Part shown: one piece after another, positions 1 through 7,796 of the stretch
Layout: each line of letters begins with the position of its first letter
Position numbering within the stretch: position 1 is the stretch's first letter
Assembly (NCBI RefSeq): GCF_014451325.2
Contig: NZ_JACSCH020000013.1
Span: forward strand, 186,001 to 250,000
Origin: Streptomyces sp. CB02980
GTDB lineage: Bacteria; Actinomycetota; Actinomycetes; Streptomycetales; Streptomycetaceae
Length of the DNA stretch: 64,000 nt
Direction: 5' to 3'
Made by a program: the position numbers and the translations under genes
The notes under the pieces: model-generated
What the model saw: only the letters and a program-made list of their open reading frames with translations
What the model was told of the DNA's origin: nothing
The model's database searches: none

Positions 1-419
1 CGGCCGTCGAGTTCCAGGGCCGTACAGCCGCCCTTGCCGGCCGGGTCGTACGTCAGGCCGGGGACGGTCGGGACACCGATCTTGCCGGTGACCCGGTTCT
101 CGTGGTTGCGGACGAGATGCACCCGGCCGCGGCGGCCGGCGAAGGCGGCCATGCCGTCGGGGTTGCTGGGGACGAGGCCCTCGCCGGAGCGGAGCGGATC
201 GCCCTGCCGGGAGAGGACCTTGTAACGGAAGCCGGCCGGCAGGTCGAGCAGGCCGTCCGGGTCGGGCACGAGGGGGCCGTAGCCGGCCCGGCCCGTGTGG
301 CCGCCGGGCGCGGCGCTCGCGCTGCCGGCGAAGAGTTCGGAGAGCGCGCCGGTGAAGGCGATCCCGGCGGCGGTGGCGCCGGTGCGGGAGAGGATCTGAC
401 GTCGAGTCGCGGAGGACAT
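1..419 (-). CDS. PhoX-like secreted phosphatase, 5' part only
   Basis: N-terminal 139 residues of a protein that runs off the left edge. It starts with a Tat-type signal (twin-arginine TRRQIL near residues 5-10, then a hydrophobic stretch ending near GSASAAPG). The mature part has features of DUF839/PhoX-type metal-dependent alkaline phosphatases: LPAGFRYKVLSRQGDPL and the LVRNHEN motif, where the family has metal-site residues. Proteins of this family release phosphate from organic phosphate outside the cell. The ATG at 419 is the first residue before the Tat motif. The C-terminal catalytic half is outside the window, so the exact family is inferred. The upstream 130 bp contain PHO-box-like repeats, reported separately. 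Confidence 0.75.
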   Translation of the reverse strand, partial: MSSATRRQILSRTGATAAGIAFTGALSELFAGSASAAPGGHTGRAGYGPLVPDPDGLLDLPAGFRYKVLSRQGDPLRSGEGLVPSNPDGMAAFAGRRGRVHLVRNHENRVTGKIGVPTVPGLTYDPAGKGGCTALELDG

Positions 420-455
420 GGAGGCAACAACTCCCTGTTGGCGGACAGGTGTGTG

Positions 456-503
456 ACGCGTGACCCGCATGTGTGTACCACGCACTGTGGTGACACGTGA
501 ACC
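456..503 (-). promoter_or_regulatory. Possible PHO-box-like repeats upstream of the PhoX-like gene
   Basis: Read on the minus strand there are two 11-bp units, GGTTCACGTGT (503-493) and GGGTCACGCGT (466-456), that agree at 9 of 11 positions. Both resemble the direct-repeat unit bound by PhoP in Streptomyces (G-G/T-TCA...). They lie 37-84 bp ahead of the PhoX-like start. In a classic PHO box the repeats are adjacent; here they are 37 bp apart, so this is only suggestive. Confidence 0.3.
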
Positions 504-548
504 ATGCGGGCCACAACTGCCTCATGTGGCGCGTGTTCTGACCCTGGG

Positions 549-980
549 TCAGGAACCGGCGAGCTCGGCCGTGAGCGTGATCGTCGTGCCCGTGAGCGCC
601 TGGCTGACCGGGCAGTTCTTCTTCGCGTCCTCGGCCAGCGCCTGGAACTGGTCCGCGTCCAGGCCGGGGACCTCGCCGCGCACGGTGAGGTGGATGCCGG
701 TGATGCCCTGGCCCGGCTGGAAGGTGACGTCGGCCTTGGTCTCCAGGCGGGCCGGCGGAGCGTCGGCCTTGGCCAGGATGTTGGAGAAGGCCATGGAGAA
801 GCAGGAGGAGTGCGCGGCGGCGATGAGCTCCTCGGGGCTGGTCTTCCCGTTGGGCTCCTCGGTGCGGGCCGGCCAGGAGACGTCGTACGAGCCGAGACCG
901 GAGGAGTCGAGGGTGACGACACCGGAACCCTTGAGGAGGTCGCCCTGCCAGACGGTGTGGGCGTGACGCACGGTGGCCAT
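549..980 (-). CDS. OsmC/Ohr-family peroxiredoxin
   Basis: A 143-residue OsmC-fold protein, the usual family length. These small dimeric cytoplasmic enzymes reduce organic hydroperoxides using two cysteines. Both are present: one in AAHSSCFSMAFS (about residue 57) and one in KKNCPVSQAL (about residue 122). The conserved SPEELIAAAHSSC segment is typical of the OsmC branch rather than Ohr. I chose the ATG at 980 because AAAGGGATC lies just upstream; an in-frame start at 1013 would leave no such site. It is followed by the PhoX-like gene on the same strand 129 bp away and preceded by zapE 35 bp away. Function in thiol-based detoxification is a family-level inference. Confidence 0.88.
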   Translation of the reverse strand: MATVRHAHTVWQGDLLKGSGVVTLDSSGLGSYDVSWPARTEEPNGKTSPEELIAAAHSSCFSMAFSNILAKADAPPARLETKADVTFQPGQGITGIHLTVRGEVPGLDADQFQALAEDAKKNCPVSQALTGTTITLTAELAGS

Positions 981-1014
981 GGTGGATCCCTTTCGATCGG
1001 GTACGGCCACCAAC

Positions 1015-2100
1015 CTACTGCGCGACCAGTCCCTTGGCGTCGCGGGCGAGCGCGGTGAGCCGGGAGATCGCCCGGAAGTACTTCTTGCGGTATCCGCCGT
1101 TCAGCATCTCGTCGCTGAAAAGCCGGTCGAAGGGCAGTCCGGAGGCGAGCACGGGTATCTCGCGGTCGTACAGCCGGTCGGCCAGGACGACGAGCCGGAG
1201 GGCCGTCGACTGGTCCGGGACGGGCTGGACGTCGGTGAGGCAGACCGCGGTGAGGTCGTCGGTGAGCGCGCCGTACCGGCTCGGGTGAACCCTGGCCAGG
1301 TGTTCGAGCAGGTGCGGGAAGTCGTCGAGGGAGGCGTCCGGCGTCGCGTACGCGGTCTCCGTGACGACCTGGTCGGAGTACGGGGACGGAGCCTCGGGCA
1401 GGCCGCGGTGGCGGTAGTCCTCGCCGTCGATCCGCAGCGGCCGGAAGTGGGCCGAGAGGCCCTGGATCTCGCGCAGGAAGTCGGCGGCGGCGAAGCGGCC
1501 CTCGCCGAGCTTGCCGGGGAGCGTGTTGGAGGTGGCGGCGAGCGCCACGCCCGATTCGACCAGCTTGCCGAGCAGGCTGGAGACGAGGACGGTGTCGCCC
1601 GGGTCGTCGAGCTCGAACTCGTCGATGCAGAGGAGACGGTGCTCGCCGAGGGTCTTCACGGTCTGCTGGAAGCCCAGCGCGCCGACCAGGTTGGTCAGCT
1701 CGACGAAGGTGCCGAACGCCTTCAGCGCGGGCTCGGCGGGGGTCGCGTGCCAGAGCGAGGCGAGCAGGTGGGTCTTGCCGACGCCGTACCCGCCGTCCAG
1801 GTAGACCCCGCGCGGCCCGGTGGGGGCGGCCGGCTTCCGGGCGAACCAGCGGCGCTTCCCGGCACCGGAGGCATGCGCTCCGCCCAGGCCCTCGGCGAAG
1901 GAGCTCAGCGCCTTGACGGCGTCCGTCTGGCTGGGCTGGTTCGGGTCCGGGAGGTACGTGTCGAACCGTACGGAGTCGAAGCGCGGCGGCGGCACCATCT
2001 CCGCGACGAGTCGGTCGGCGGGGACGTGGGGCTCTCGGGAGCAGAGCGAGAGCGGGGCCGCTGAGGTGGATGCGGCTGCGGAGAGGGCACGGGTCGACAC
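1015..2100 (-). CDS. zapE: ZapE/AFG1-type AAA+ ATPase (cell division protein ZapE family)
   Basis: A 361-residue ATPase of the AFG1/ZapE family. The Walker A motif is GGYGVGKTHL (about residue 100), the Walker B is LCIDEFELDD, and a sensor-like region AATSNTLPGKLGEGRF follows. In E. coli ZapE binds the division ring and in mitochondria AFG1 acts in protein quality control; the role in actinomycetes is not established. I chose the GTG at 2100 because GGGGAAC sits 5-10 bases upstream; ATG and GTG starts further up would overlap the divergent gene at 2137. It is transcribed away from the RibD-like reductase gene across only 36 bp, so the two probably share a regulatory region. Confidence 0.85.
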   Translation of the reverse strand: MSTRALSAAASTSAAPLSLCSREPHVPADRLVAEMVPPPRFDSVRFDTYLPDPNQPSQTDAVKALSSFAEGLGGAHASGAGKRRWFARKPAAPTGPRGVYLDGGYGVGKTHLLASLWHATPAEPALKAFGTFVELTNLVGALGFQQTVKTLGEHRLLCIDEFELDDPGDTVLVSSLLGKLVESGVALAATSNTLPGKLGEGRFAAADFLREIQGLSAHFRPLRIDGEDYRHRGLPEAPSPYSDQVVTETAYATPDASLDDFPHLLEHLARVHPSRYGALTDDLTAVCLTDVQPVPDQSTALRLVVLADRLYDREIPVLASGLPFDRLFSDEMLNGGYRKKYFRAISRLTALARDAKGLVAQ

Positions 2101-2136
2101 AGTTCCCCACTGTAAGCGCCATGTCAGACTCGAAGG

Positions 2137-2922
2137 ATGCGACGCCTGTTCCCTGTGACGGACATGACAGCCCACGACACCGAGGCGGGAGCCGGCCGGG
2201 AGTGGTCGCTCGACGAGCTCGCCGACGCCTACGCGTACCCGGAGCCTCCTTCAGCGGAGGCGGCCTGGCTGCGGGCCAACATGGTCTCCTCGCTCGACGG
2301 GGCGGGGCAGCACGACGGGCGCTCCCAGCCGCTCTCCTCCGAGACCGACATGCGGATCTTCGGCACCCTGCGGGGCCTCGCGGACGTGATCGTCGTCGGT
2401 GCGGAAACGGTACGTCTGGAGGGTTACCGCCCGGCACGCGCGCGTGACGCCTTCGCGGCCCGCCGCGACGCCGCCGGACAGGGCCCGGCCCCGGTGATCG
2501 CCGTGGTCAGCGCCTCGCTGAACCTGGACTTCTCGCTTCCGCTCTTCACCGAGCCGCTGGTGCCGACGCTGATCCTCACGGGCGCCGCCGCGCCCGCCGA
2601 GCGGGTGCGGGCCGCGCGGGAGGCGGGCGCCGAGGTGCTGGTGGCGGGCGACGGCGCCGGGGTGGAGCCGGCCCGCGCGAAGGCGGTGCTCGCGGAGCGC
2701 GGACTCCGGCGGCAGCTGACCGAGGGCGGGCCCCGGCTGCTCGGCCAGTTCGTGGCCGCGGAGGTCCTCGACGAACTGTGTCTGACGGTCTCGCCGACGA
2801 TGACGGCGGGTGACGCCCAGCGGATCGCCGGGGGCCCTCCGGTGGCCGTCCCGACACGCTTCGCCGTGGCTTCGCTGCTGGAGCAGGACGGCTTCCTCTT
2901 CACCCGCTACCGTCGGATCTGA
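2137..2922 (+). CDS. RibD C-terminal-type pyrimidine reductase family protein
   Basis: A 261-residue protein with a dihydrofolate-reductase-like fold as in the C-terminal domain of RibD. Visible family features are NMVSSLDGAG (about residues 48-57), the substrate/NADPH-binding segment GLADVIVVGAETVRLEGY, and TEGGPRLLGQFVAAEVLDEL near the C-terminus. RibD reductases reduce the ribosyl group of a pyrimidine intermediate in riboflavin synthesis. Stand-alone copies such as this, away from rib genes, are common in Streptomyces and their substrate is unknown. The start MRRLFPVTD is preferred; an alternative ATG lies at 2164. It is divergent from zapE with 36 bp between the starts. Confidence 0.8.
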   Translation: MRRLFPVTDMTAHDTEAGAGREWSLDELADAYAYPEPPSAEAAWLRANMVSSLDGAGQHDGRSQPLSSETDMRIFGTLRGLADVIVVGAETVRLEGYRPARARDAFAARRDAAGQGPAPVIAVVSASLNLDFSLPLFTEPLVPTLILTGAAAPAERVRAAREAGAEVLVAGDGAGVEPARAKAVLAERGLRRQLTEGGPRLLGQFVAAEVLDELCLTVSPTMTAGDAQRIAGGPPVAVPTRFAVASLLEQDGFLFTRYRRI

Positions 2923-3028
2923 CAATCGGCGGAATTTGTCGTTCCGCTTACCGTCCGCTGGGCACACTTACTGTCGCAGACCCCGTGCGGGCACGGGGAA
3001 GGATGGTTTCCGCAGAAGGGCTCCTGAG

Positions 3029-3511
3029 GTGTTCACAAGCGTTCTGATGATCGAGAAGCCCCTGACGTCCGTCGACGTGGAATTCGTCACCACCCTGCAC
3101 GGCGACGAGGGCGTGTCCTTCATCGTGCTGATGCAGCCGCGTGGTGACCAGGCCGATGTACTGCTGCGTGCCATCGACGACGTGGCCATGGGCGAACTGA
3201 AGGAAGCCGCCCGCGAGGGCGACGAACCGGAGGGCAAGGAGGCCAGGCGCCCCGCCGAGCTGGCCCTGGAGCACTCGCTCCGGGCACTGAGAGACGCCGG
3301 CTGCGAAGCGGTCGGCCAGGTCGTCGAGGACCACCCGCTCACCAAGATGAAGGCGGTGGTCGAGGAGTCGGAGGCGGACGAGGTGATCGTGCTGACCGCC
3401 CCGCACTACGTGGAGGAGTTCTTCCACCGCGACTGGGCCTCCCGGGCCCGCCACAAGGTAGGGGTCCCGGTCCTCAAGCTCTTCGCCCACAGCGAGGAAG
3501 CGGCCGAGTAG
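3029..3511 (+). CDS. Conserved actinobacterial protein, universal-stress-protein-like
   Basis: A 160-residue acidic soluble protein. It has an alpha/beta pattern ending in EADEVIVLTAPHYVEEFFHRDW and KVGVPVLKLFAH, which looks like the last strands of a Rossmann-like Usp fold. Homologues in Streptomyces genomes are often labelled indole-3-glycerol phosphate synthase, but the length is far below the roughly 260-270 residues of TrpC and I see no TrpC active-site motif, so I reject that name. I chose the GTG at 3029, with AGAAGGG about 9 bases upstream; ATG at 3047 is the alternative. A hairpin at 3564-3603 follows. The biochemical role is unknown. Confidence 0.7.
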   Translation: MFTSVLMIEKPLTSVDVEFVTTLHGDEGVSFIVLMQPRGDQADVLLRAIDDVAMGELKEAAREGDEPEGKEARRPAELALEHSLRALRDAGCEAVGQVVEDHPLTKMKAVVEESEADEVIVLTAPHYVEEFFHRDWASRARHKVGVPVLKLFAHSEEAAE

Positions 3512-3563
3512 CCGAGCCGCCGAGCAGCCGCGAGCAGTCGTACGGCCGGTCGTACGGTCTCTC

Positions 3564-3603
3564 GCCCGTGTCCGCGCCCCGTGCAGGGGGCACGGACACG
3601 GGC
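3564..3603 (+). terminator. Hairpin terminator after the stress-protein-like gene
   Basis: An 11-bp inverted repeat, GCCCGTGTCCG (3564-3574) and CGGACACGGGC (3593-3603), encloses an inner CGCCCC/GGGGGC pairing. It sits 52 bases after the stop at 3511. No T-run follows, as is common for Streptomyces terminators. Confidence 0.6.
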
Positions 3604-3715
3604 CCGGCACGGCCGGCACGCCACGCACCGGGCCCCGCCGCTCCCGCCGGGCCCACCCGGCCGGAGCCACTAGGCTGGGGTCTTCCACGCACGACCACCC
3701 CGGGGAGAGATCCGC

Positions 3716-5107
3716 ATGGCACCCGCCATCCCTGCCGCCATGGAACGGCCGCACTTCATCGGCATCGGCGGTGCCGGAATGTCGGGCATCGCGAAGATCC
3801 TCGCCCAGCGCGGCGCCAAGGTCGCCGGCAGTGACGCCAAGGAGTCCGCGACCGCCCAGTCGCTGCGCGCCCTCGGTGCCACCGTGCACATCGGGCACGC
3901 CGCCGAGCACCTCGCCGACGACGCCTCCGCCGTCGTCGTCTCCAGCGCCATCCGCGCCGACAACCCCGAGCTGGCCCGCGCCGCCGAGCTCGGCATCCCC
4001 GTCGTCCACCGCTCCGACGCGCTGGCCTCCCTCATGGACGGCCTGCGCGCGATCGCCGTCGCCGGTACGCACGGCAAGACGACGACCACCTCCATGCTGG
4101 CCGTCGCGCTCACCGAGCTCGGCCTCGACCCCTCGTACGCCATCGGCGGCGACCTCGCGGGTCCCGGCACCAACGCGCTGCACGGCGACGGCGAGGTCTT
4201 CGTCGCCGAGGCCGACGAGAGCGACCGCAGCTTCCAGAAGTACGACCCCGAGGTCGCGATCGTCCTCAACGTCGAGCTGGACCACCACGCGAACTACGCC
4301 TCCATGGACGAGATCTACGAGTCCTTCGAGGCCTTCACGGCCAAGATCCGCCCCGGCGGCACCCTGGTCGTCGGCGAGCACGCGGGCGCCCGCGAGCTGG
4401 CCCGCCGGGTCGCGGACCGCGACGGTCTGAACATCGTCACGGTCGGCGAGACCGCGGATTCCGACGCCCGCATCCTGAAGATCGTCCCGAACGGGATGAA
4501 GAGCGAGGTGACGGTCGCCCTCGACGGCGTCGAGCACACCTTCACCGTCTCCGTCCCCGGCCGCCACTACGCGCACAACGCCGCCGCGGCCCTCGCCGCC
4601 GGCGCCCGCGTCGGCATCGACGCGGCCGAGCTCGCCCAGGCCCTCACCGCGTACACCGGTGTCGGCCGCCGCCTCCAGCTCAAGGGCGAGGCGCAGGGCG
4701 TCCAGGTCATCGACTCGTACGCGCACCACCCCACCGAGATGACGGCCGACCTGGAGGCCATGCGCGGCGCCGCCGGGGCCTCCCGCCTCCTGGTCGTCTT
4801 CCAGCCGCACCTCTTCTCCCGCACCCAGGAGCTGGGCAAGGAGATGGGCGACGCGCTGGCCCTCGCCGACGCGTCCGTCGTCCTCGACATCTACCCGGCC
4901 CGCGAGGACCCGATCCCGGGCATCACCAGCGAGCTGATCATCGCCGCCGCGCGGCAGGCGGGCGCCGACGTGACGCCCGTCCACGACAAGGCGACGGTGC
5001 CGCAGGTCGTGGCGGGAATGGCCGGACCCGGTGATCTCGTTCTCACCATGGGCGCGGGCGACGTCACGGACCTCGGCCCGCTGATCCTGGACCACCTGTC
5101 GAAGTAG
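3716..5107 (+). CDS. murC: UDP-N-acetylmuramate--L-alanine ligase
   Basis: A 463-residue Mur ligase, full length for MurC. It adds L-alanine to UDP-MurNAc in the cytoplasm, the first peptide step of peptidoglycan synthesis, using ATP. Domain 1 opens with the UDP-binding loop HFIGIGGAGMSGIAK (residues 12-26). Domain 2 has the ATP-binding GTHGKTTTTSM (about 117-127) and the ADESDRSF and NVELDHH segments. Domain 3 carries VQVIDSYAHHPTEM and QPHLFSRT, typical of MurC. GGGGAGAG lies 6 bases before the ATG. The gene stands outside a dcw cluster; msrB follows after 16 bases, so the two may be co-transcribed. Confidence 0.96.
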   Translation: MAPAIPAAMERPHFIGIGGAGMSGIAKILAQRGAKVAGSDAKESATAQSLRALGATVHIGHAAEHLADDASAVVVSSAIRADNPELARAAELGIPVVHRSDALASLMDGLRAIAVAGTHGKTTTTSMLAVALTELGLDPSYAIGGDLAGPGTNALHGDGEVFVAEADESDRSFQKYDPEVAIVLNVELDHHANYASMDEIYESFEAFTAKIRPGGTLVVGEHAGARELARRVADRDGLNIVTVGETADSDARILKIVPNGMKSEVTVALDGVEHTFTVSVPGRHYAHNAAAALAAGARVGIDAAELAQALTAYTGVGRRLQLKGEAQGVQVIDSYAHHPTEMTADLEAMRGAAGASRLLVVFQPHLFSRTQELGKEMGDALALADASVVLDIYPAREDPIPGITSELIIAAARQAGADVTPVHDKATVPQVVAGMAGPGDLVLTMGAGDVTDLGPLILDHLSK

Positions 5108-5123
5108 CAGAGGGAGCGAGCTC

Positions 5124-5528
5124 ATGGCGTACGACGTCGAGAAGCCGGACGAGCAGTGGCGTGCGGAGCTGACCCCGGCGGAGTACCAGGTGCTGCGCCA
5201 GGCGGGCACGGAGCCCGCGTTCCGGGGTGAGTACACGGACACCACCACCAAGGGCGTGTACTCCTGCCGGGCCTGTGGCGCGGAGCTGTTCACGTCGAAC
5301 GAGAAGTTCGAGTCGCACTGCGGCTGGCCGTCCTTCTTCGACCCGAAGGACAGCTCCGCCGTCGAGCTGATCGACGACCGCTCCCACGGCATGGTCCGCA
5401 CCGAGGTCCGCTGCTCCCGCTGCGGCTCGCACCTGGGCCACGTCTTCGAGGGCGAGGGCTACCCCACCCCGACGGACCAGCGGTACTGCATCAACTCGAT
5501 CTCGCTGCGGCTGGAGTCCGGGGAGTAG
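5124..5528 (+). CDS. msrB: Peptide-methionine (R)-S-oxide reductase
   Basis: A 134-residue MsrB of normal length. It repairs methionine-R-sulfoxide in proteins. Structural zinc is held by two CxxC pairs, CRACGAELF (about residue 49) and CSRCGSHLGHVF (about residue 98). The catalytic cysteine lies in RYCINSISL (about residue 120). Substrate-binding GWPSFF is also present. It begins 16 bases after murC with AGAGGGAGCG as the ribosome site, so it is probably translated from the murC transcript. The 3' end runs into a long inverted repeat shared with the convergent gene at 5551. Confidence 0.95.
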   Translation: MAYDVEKPDEQWRAELTPAEYQVLRQAGTEPAFRGEYTDTTTKGVYSCRACGAELFTSNEKFESHCGWPSFFDPKDSSAVELIDDRSHGMVRTEVRCSRCGSHLGHVFEGEGYPTPTDQRYCINSISLRLESGE

Positions 5529-5543
5529 GAGCGACCGGCGTAC

Positions 5544-5583
5544 GAGGAGCTCAGCTCGGGGACGGCTCCCGGCTGAGCTCCTC
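5544..5583. terminator. Bidirectional hairpin between msrB and the convergent operon end
   Basis: Perfect 12-bp arms GAGGAGCTCAGC (5544-5555) and GCTGAGCTCCTC (5572-5583) enclose a 16-base loop that can itself pair CGGG with CCCG. It begins 16 bases after the msrB stop and covers the stop codon of the minus-strand gene, so it can end transcription from both sides. Confidence 0.6.
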
Positions 5584-6528
5584 GCGGCCGATGCGGGTGC
5601 CCGACTTGTAGACGCTGACGGTGTCCCCGCGGATGACATAGCGGTACGGGCTGTTGGTCGCCTCGTACCCGTCACTCGTCTTCTTGGCCTTCATGGCGAT
5701 GCCCGGCTCGCGCTGGTCGCTGAACTCGCCGTAGTAGTAGAGCTTCCCTGCCTTCGTACGGCAGAGGGTGATCTGCTTGTTCTCCGTGCGGAAGGCCTCG
5801 ACCAGCGCGGCTCCGTCGCCGCTCGGGAGCGCGTCGGCGATACGGGACGGGCACGCGGTGCCGGTCGGGCGCGGGCTGCTCGTCGCCGGTTTCGAGCTCG
5901 CGTCCTCGATGGCATCGCCGATGGTCGCGAACCAGCCGTTCCGGATTCCGAGCACCACGAGTATGGCGACCACGATGAAGAAGACCAGACAGCCGCGTGA
6001 CTTCTTCTCCTTCACCGGCGGCCGGTACCGGGTCGACGGATCGTAGGAGGTCGGCCTCGTGTACGTCGGCGGGGTGGACACCGGCGGCGTCGTCCGCGTC
6101 GGTGGTGTGTAGCCGGTGCCGCTCGGCGGCGGGAACAGGAGCCCGGTCGGGCGCGAGCCCGTCCCGCCGGTGGAACCGGTCCCCCGCGGGGGCGAGGCGG
6201 TCCGCCGGGGCGTGGGCCGCGACGGAGTCTTCGGGGCGTCCTTCCTGGGCGGAGTCGCCCGCGGGGTGGTCCCGGTGGAGGTGACGCGCGACGTCGTGGT
6301 CTTCGGGGGCGTGGTCGTCGGAGGTGTGCTCTTCGCGGGCGTGGGTTTCGACGGCGTCGCCTTGGGAGGCGTCGCCTTCGGTACGGAGCGCCTCGGCGTC
6401 GGGCGTGGCGGGGTGGCGGGCCGCGGCATCGGAGCCCGCCGGGTCGACCCGCAGATGCTGCAGGCCGTGTCCTTGAGTCCGTTGTTGCTGTCGCAGTCCG
6501 CGCATTTCCACTCGGCCGAGCCCGCCAC
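5551..6528 (-). CDS. Membrane protein with N-terminal RanBP2-type zinc finger
   Basis: A 325-residue protein, last gene of the kinase/phosphatase/vWA operon. Residues 1-30 hold a zinc finger: a Trp two positions before a CxxC pair (CADC), an Asn, six residues, then CSIC. This matches the RanBP2 pattern W-x-C-x2-C-x3-N-x6-C-x2-C exactly. A long Pro/Thr-rich linker follows (about 35-175). Then comes a basic stop and one membrane helix (CLVFFIVVAILVVLGI, about 180-195), and a C-terminal folded region ending RIGREELSREPSPS. The linker and finger precede the helix, suggesting a cytoplasmic N-terminus, possibly docking to the kinase system. The GTG at 6528 is chosen because AGGAGGG overlaps the preceding stop codon about 8 bases upstream. 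Function unknown. Confidence 0.7.
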   Translation of the reverse strand: MAGSAEWKCADCDSNNGLKDTACSICGSTRRAPMPRPATPPRPTPRRSVPKATPPKATPSKPTPAKSTPPTTTPPKTTTSRVTSTGTTPRATPPRKDAPKTPSRPTPRRTASPPRGTGSTGGTGSRPTGLLFPPPSGTGYTPPTRTTPPVSTPPTYTRPTSYDPSTRYRPPVKEKKSRGCLVFFIVVAILVVLGIRNGWFATIGDAIEDASSKPATSSPRPTGTACPSRIADALPSGDGAALVEAFRTENKQITLCRTKAGKLYYYGEFSDQREPGIAMKAKKTSDGYEATNSPYRYVIRGDTVSVYKSGTRIGREELSREPSPS

Positions 6529-6542
6529 CCCTGTCGTCCCTC

Positions 6543-7073
6543 CTAATGGTCGCTGTTCGCCAGACGTGCCATCACGTCCACGAACAGCTCTTCCGACCTC
6601 TCCCCGGCGGGGCTGAGGATCCACTCGCGCCTGCCCTCGGGCACGCGCTCCAGCTCGACGGCGTCCGAGGCCGCCTCGGTCGCCGCATCCGGATCCGGGC
6701 CGGGGCCCGGGGCCGGGTCGGTGTGCACGGCGGCGGGAGGCGCGGCCGCGGCCACGGGAACGTCCGTGCCCACGCCCTCAGGCAGGTCCGGCACCGAGTG
6801 GTCGCGCCAGAGCACGGCCATGAAGTGCTCGACCTGCTCCACCTTGTGGGGCGGCACGTCCACGCGTACCTCGGCCGTCTTGGTCCCCGAGGCACCGCCC
6901 GGGAACCGGAGCCGGAACTCCAGCTCGTGGCCCGCCCTGGTGGCCGACGGATGACGGAGCGAGGCCGATGCGCAGTGCGACACCCTGACCTCGAAGATCC
7001 CCGCGCCGATCCAGAGGAACTCCAGCCCCTCGGACCCCAGGGACAGCCGGAAGCCGTCCCACTCCAACCTCAC
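6543..7073 (-). CDS. Hypothetical protein of the vWA/kinase operon
   Basis: A 176-residue soluble protein with no family I can name firmly. The N-terminal 110 residues have a beta-rich pattern (WDGFRLSLGSEGLEFLWIGA, RVDVPPHKVEQVEHFMAVL) that loosely resembles a PH-like domain such as DUF4429. An Ala/Pro-rich linker (about 120-150) and a short acidic/helical tail (REWILSPAGERSEELFVDVM) follow. It starts with a GTG whose last two bases are part of the upstream TGA (GTGA), so it is translationally coupled to the vWA gene, and its stop overlaps the ribosome site of the zinc-finger gene. It is therefore very likely part of the same functional unit. Confidence 0.65.
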   Translation of the reverse strand: MRLEWDGFRLSLGSEGLEFLWIGAGIFEVRVSHCASASLRHPSATRAGHELEFRLRFPGGASGTKTAEVRVDVPPHKVEQVEHFMAVLWRDHSVPDLPEGVGTDVPVAAAAPPAAVHTDPAPGPGPDPDAATEAASDAVELERVPEGRREWILSPAGERSEELFVDVMARLANSDH

Positions 7074-7780
7074 AGGCTGTTCGCGATCGTCTCGATGATC
7101 TCGTCCATCTCGAACTCCTCCAGGCCCTCGCCCGCCTTCGAGGCGAAGTGGAGGGTGAGGTCCCACTCCTCGGCGATCGGGTCCGACCACGGGGCCTCCT
7201 CCGGCGCGAAGAGCACGAGCCGCTTGGCGGACTGCTCCATGACCGAGGTCTGGCTGCGGGCGTAGCCCCACTGCTCGAAGAGCTCGTCCAGGCTGCGCGG
7301 GATGTGCCGCGGGTAGGTGGGCGCGTCGGCGCCGACTGTGCCGAGGGCGTGCGCGGGCGCGTCGGTGAACATCACGATCACATGGCGCCTGCGGTCGAGC
7401 CCGGTCTCCCAGGGGGAGTTGATCGCGAGGGCGAGCGCCTCCAGGCCGGACTCCGGGATGTCGCCGCCGCCACCCGCGTCGATCCCGCCGATGAACTGCT
7501 CGAACTCCTTGGCCTGGGCGGGCAGATGGAGGAAGTCCGTCTCCTCGATCGCGTCCGAGGGGTTGTCGCCGAAGTCGCGGAACGCGATGACCTTCAGCCG
7601 CAGCTGGCTGATGGACTTGCCCTTCTTGGCCATCACGTCGTCGAGGCGCTGGTGGAACTGGAGGGCGCTCGCCTTCACCGTGCCGAGGACGGGGTGCATG
7701 CTGCCGGTCGCGTCGATGCACAGGGCGATGTCGACGGCGTACTGCAGATTGCCCTGGTACTGCCCGATGGCGTCGTTCAT
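7070..7780 (-). CDS. TerY-like von Willebrand factor A domain protein
   Basis: A 236-residue single vWA domain. The metal-ion-dependent adhesion site is seen as DATGSM (residues 23-28), with VIAFRDFGDNPSDA and VIVMFTDAPAHA as the later loops carrying Thr/Asp ligands. The strand DIALCIDATGSMHPVL and the GGGGDIPESGLEAL segment resemble TerY-type bacterial vWA proteins. In published TerY-P triads a vWA protein, a PP2C phosphatase and a Ser/Thr kinase are encoded together, as here. ATG at 7780 has AAGGAGA 8 bases upstream. It lies 16 bases after the kinase stop and overlaps the next gene by four bases. It probably acts as a scaffold or metal-dependent adaptor; substrates are unknown. Confidence 0.8.
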   Translation of the reverse strand: MNDAIGQYQGNLQYAVDIALCIDATGSMHPVLGTVKASALQFHQRLDDVMAKKGKSISQLRLKVIAFRDFGDNPSDAIEETDFLHLPAQAKEFEQFIGGIDAGGGGDIPESGLEALALAINSPWETGLDRRRHVIVMFTDAPAHALGTVGADAPTYPRHIPRSLDELFEQWGYARSQTSVMEQSAKRLVLFAPEEAPWSDPIAEEWDLTLHFASKAGEGLEEFEMDEIIETIANSL

Positions 7781-7796
7781 GGGGACGTTCTCCTTG

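Noticed and set aside
53..2437. Long open frame on the minus strand across three genes
   Set aside because: It runs through OsmC, zapE and the RibD-like gene in another frame, is made of Arg/Pro/Ala-rich text without motifs, and lacks a ribosome site. A high-GC shadow.
5544..5583. Operator for msrB
   Set aside because: The inverted repeat sits at the convergent 3' ends of two genes, so a terminator is more reasonable.
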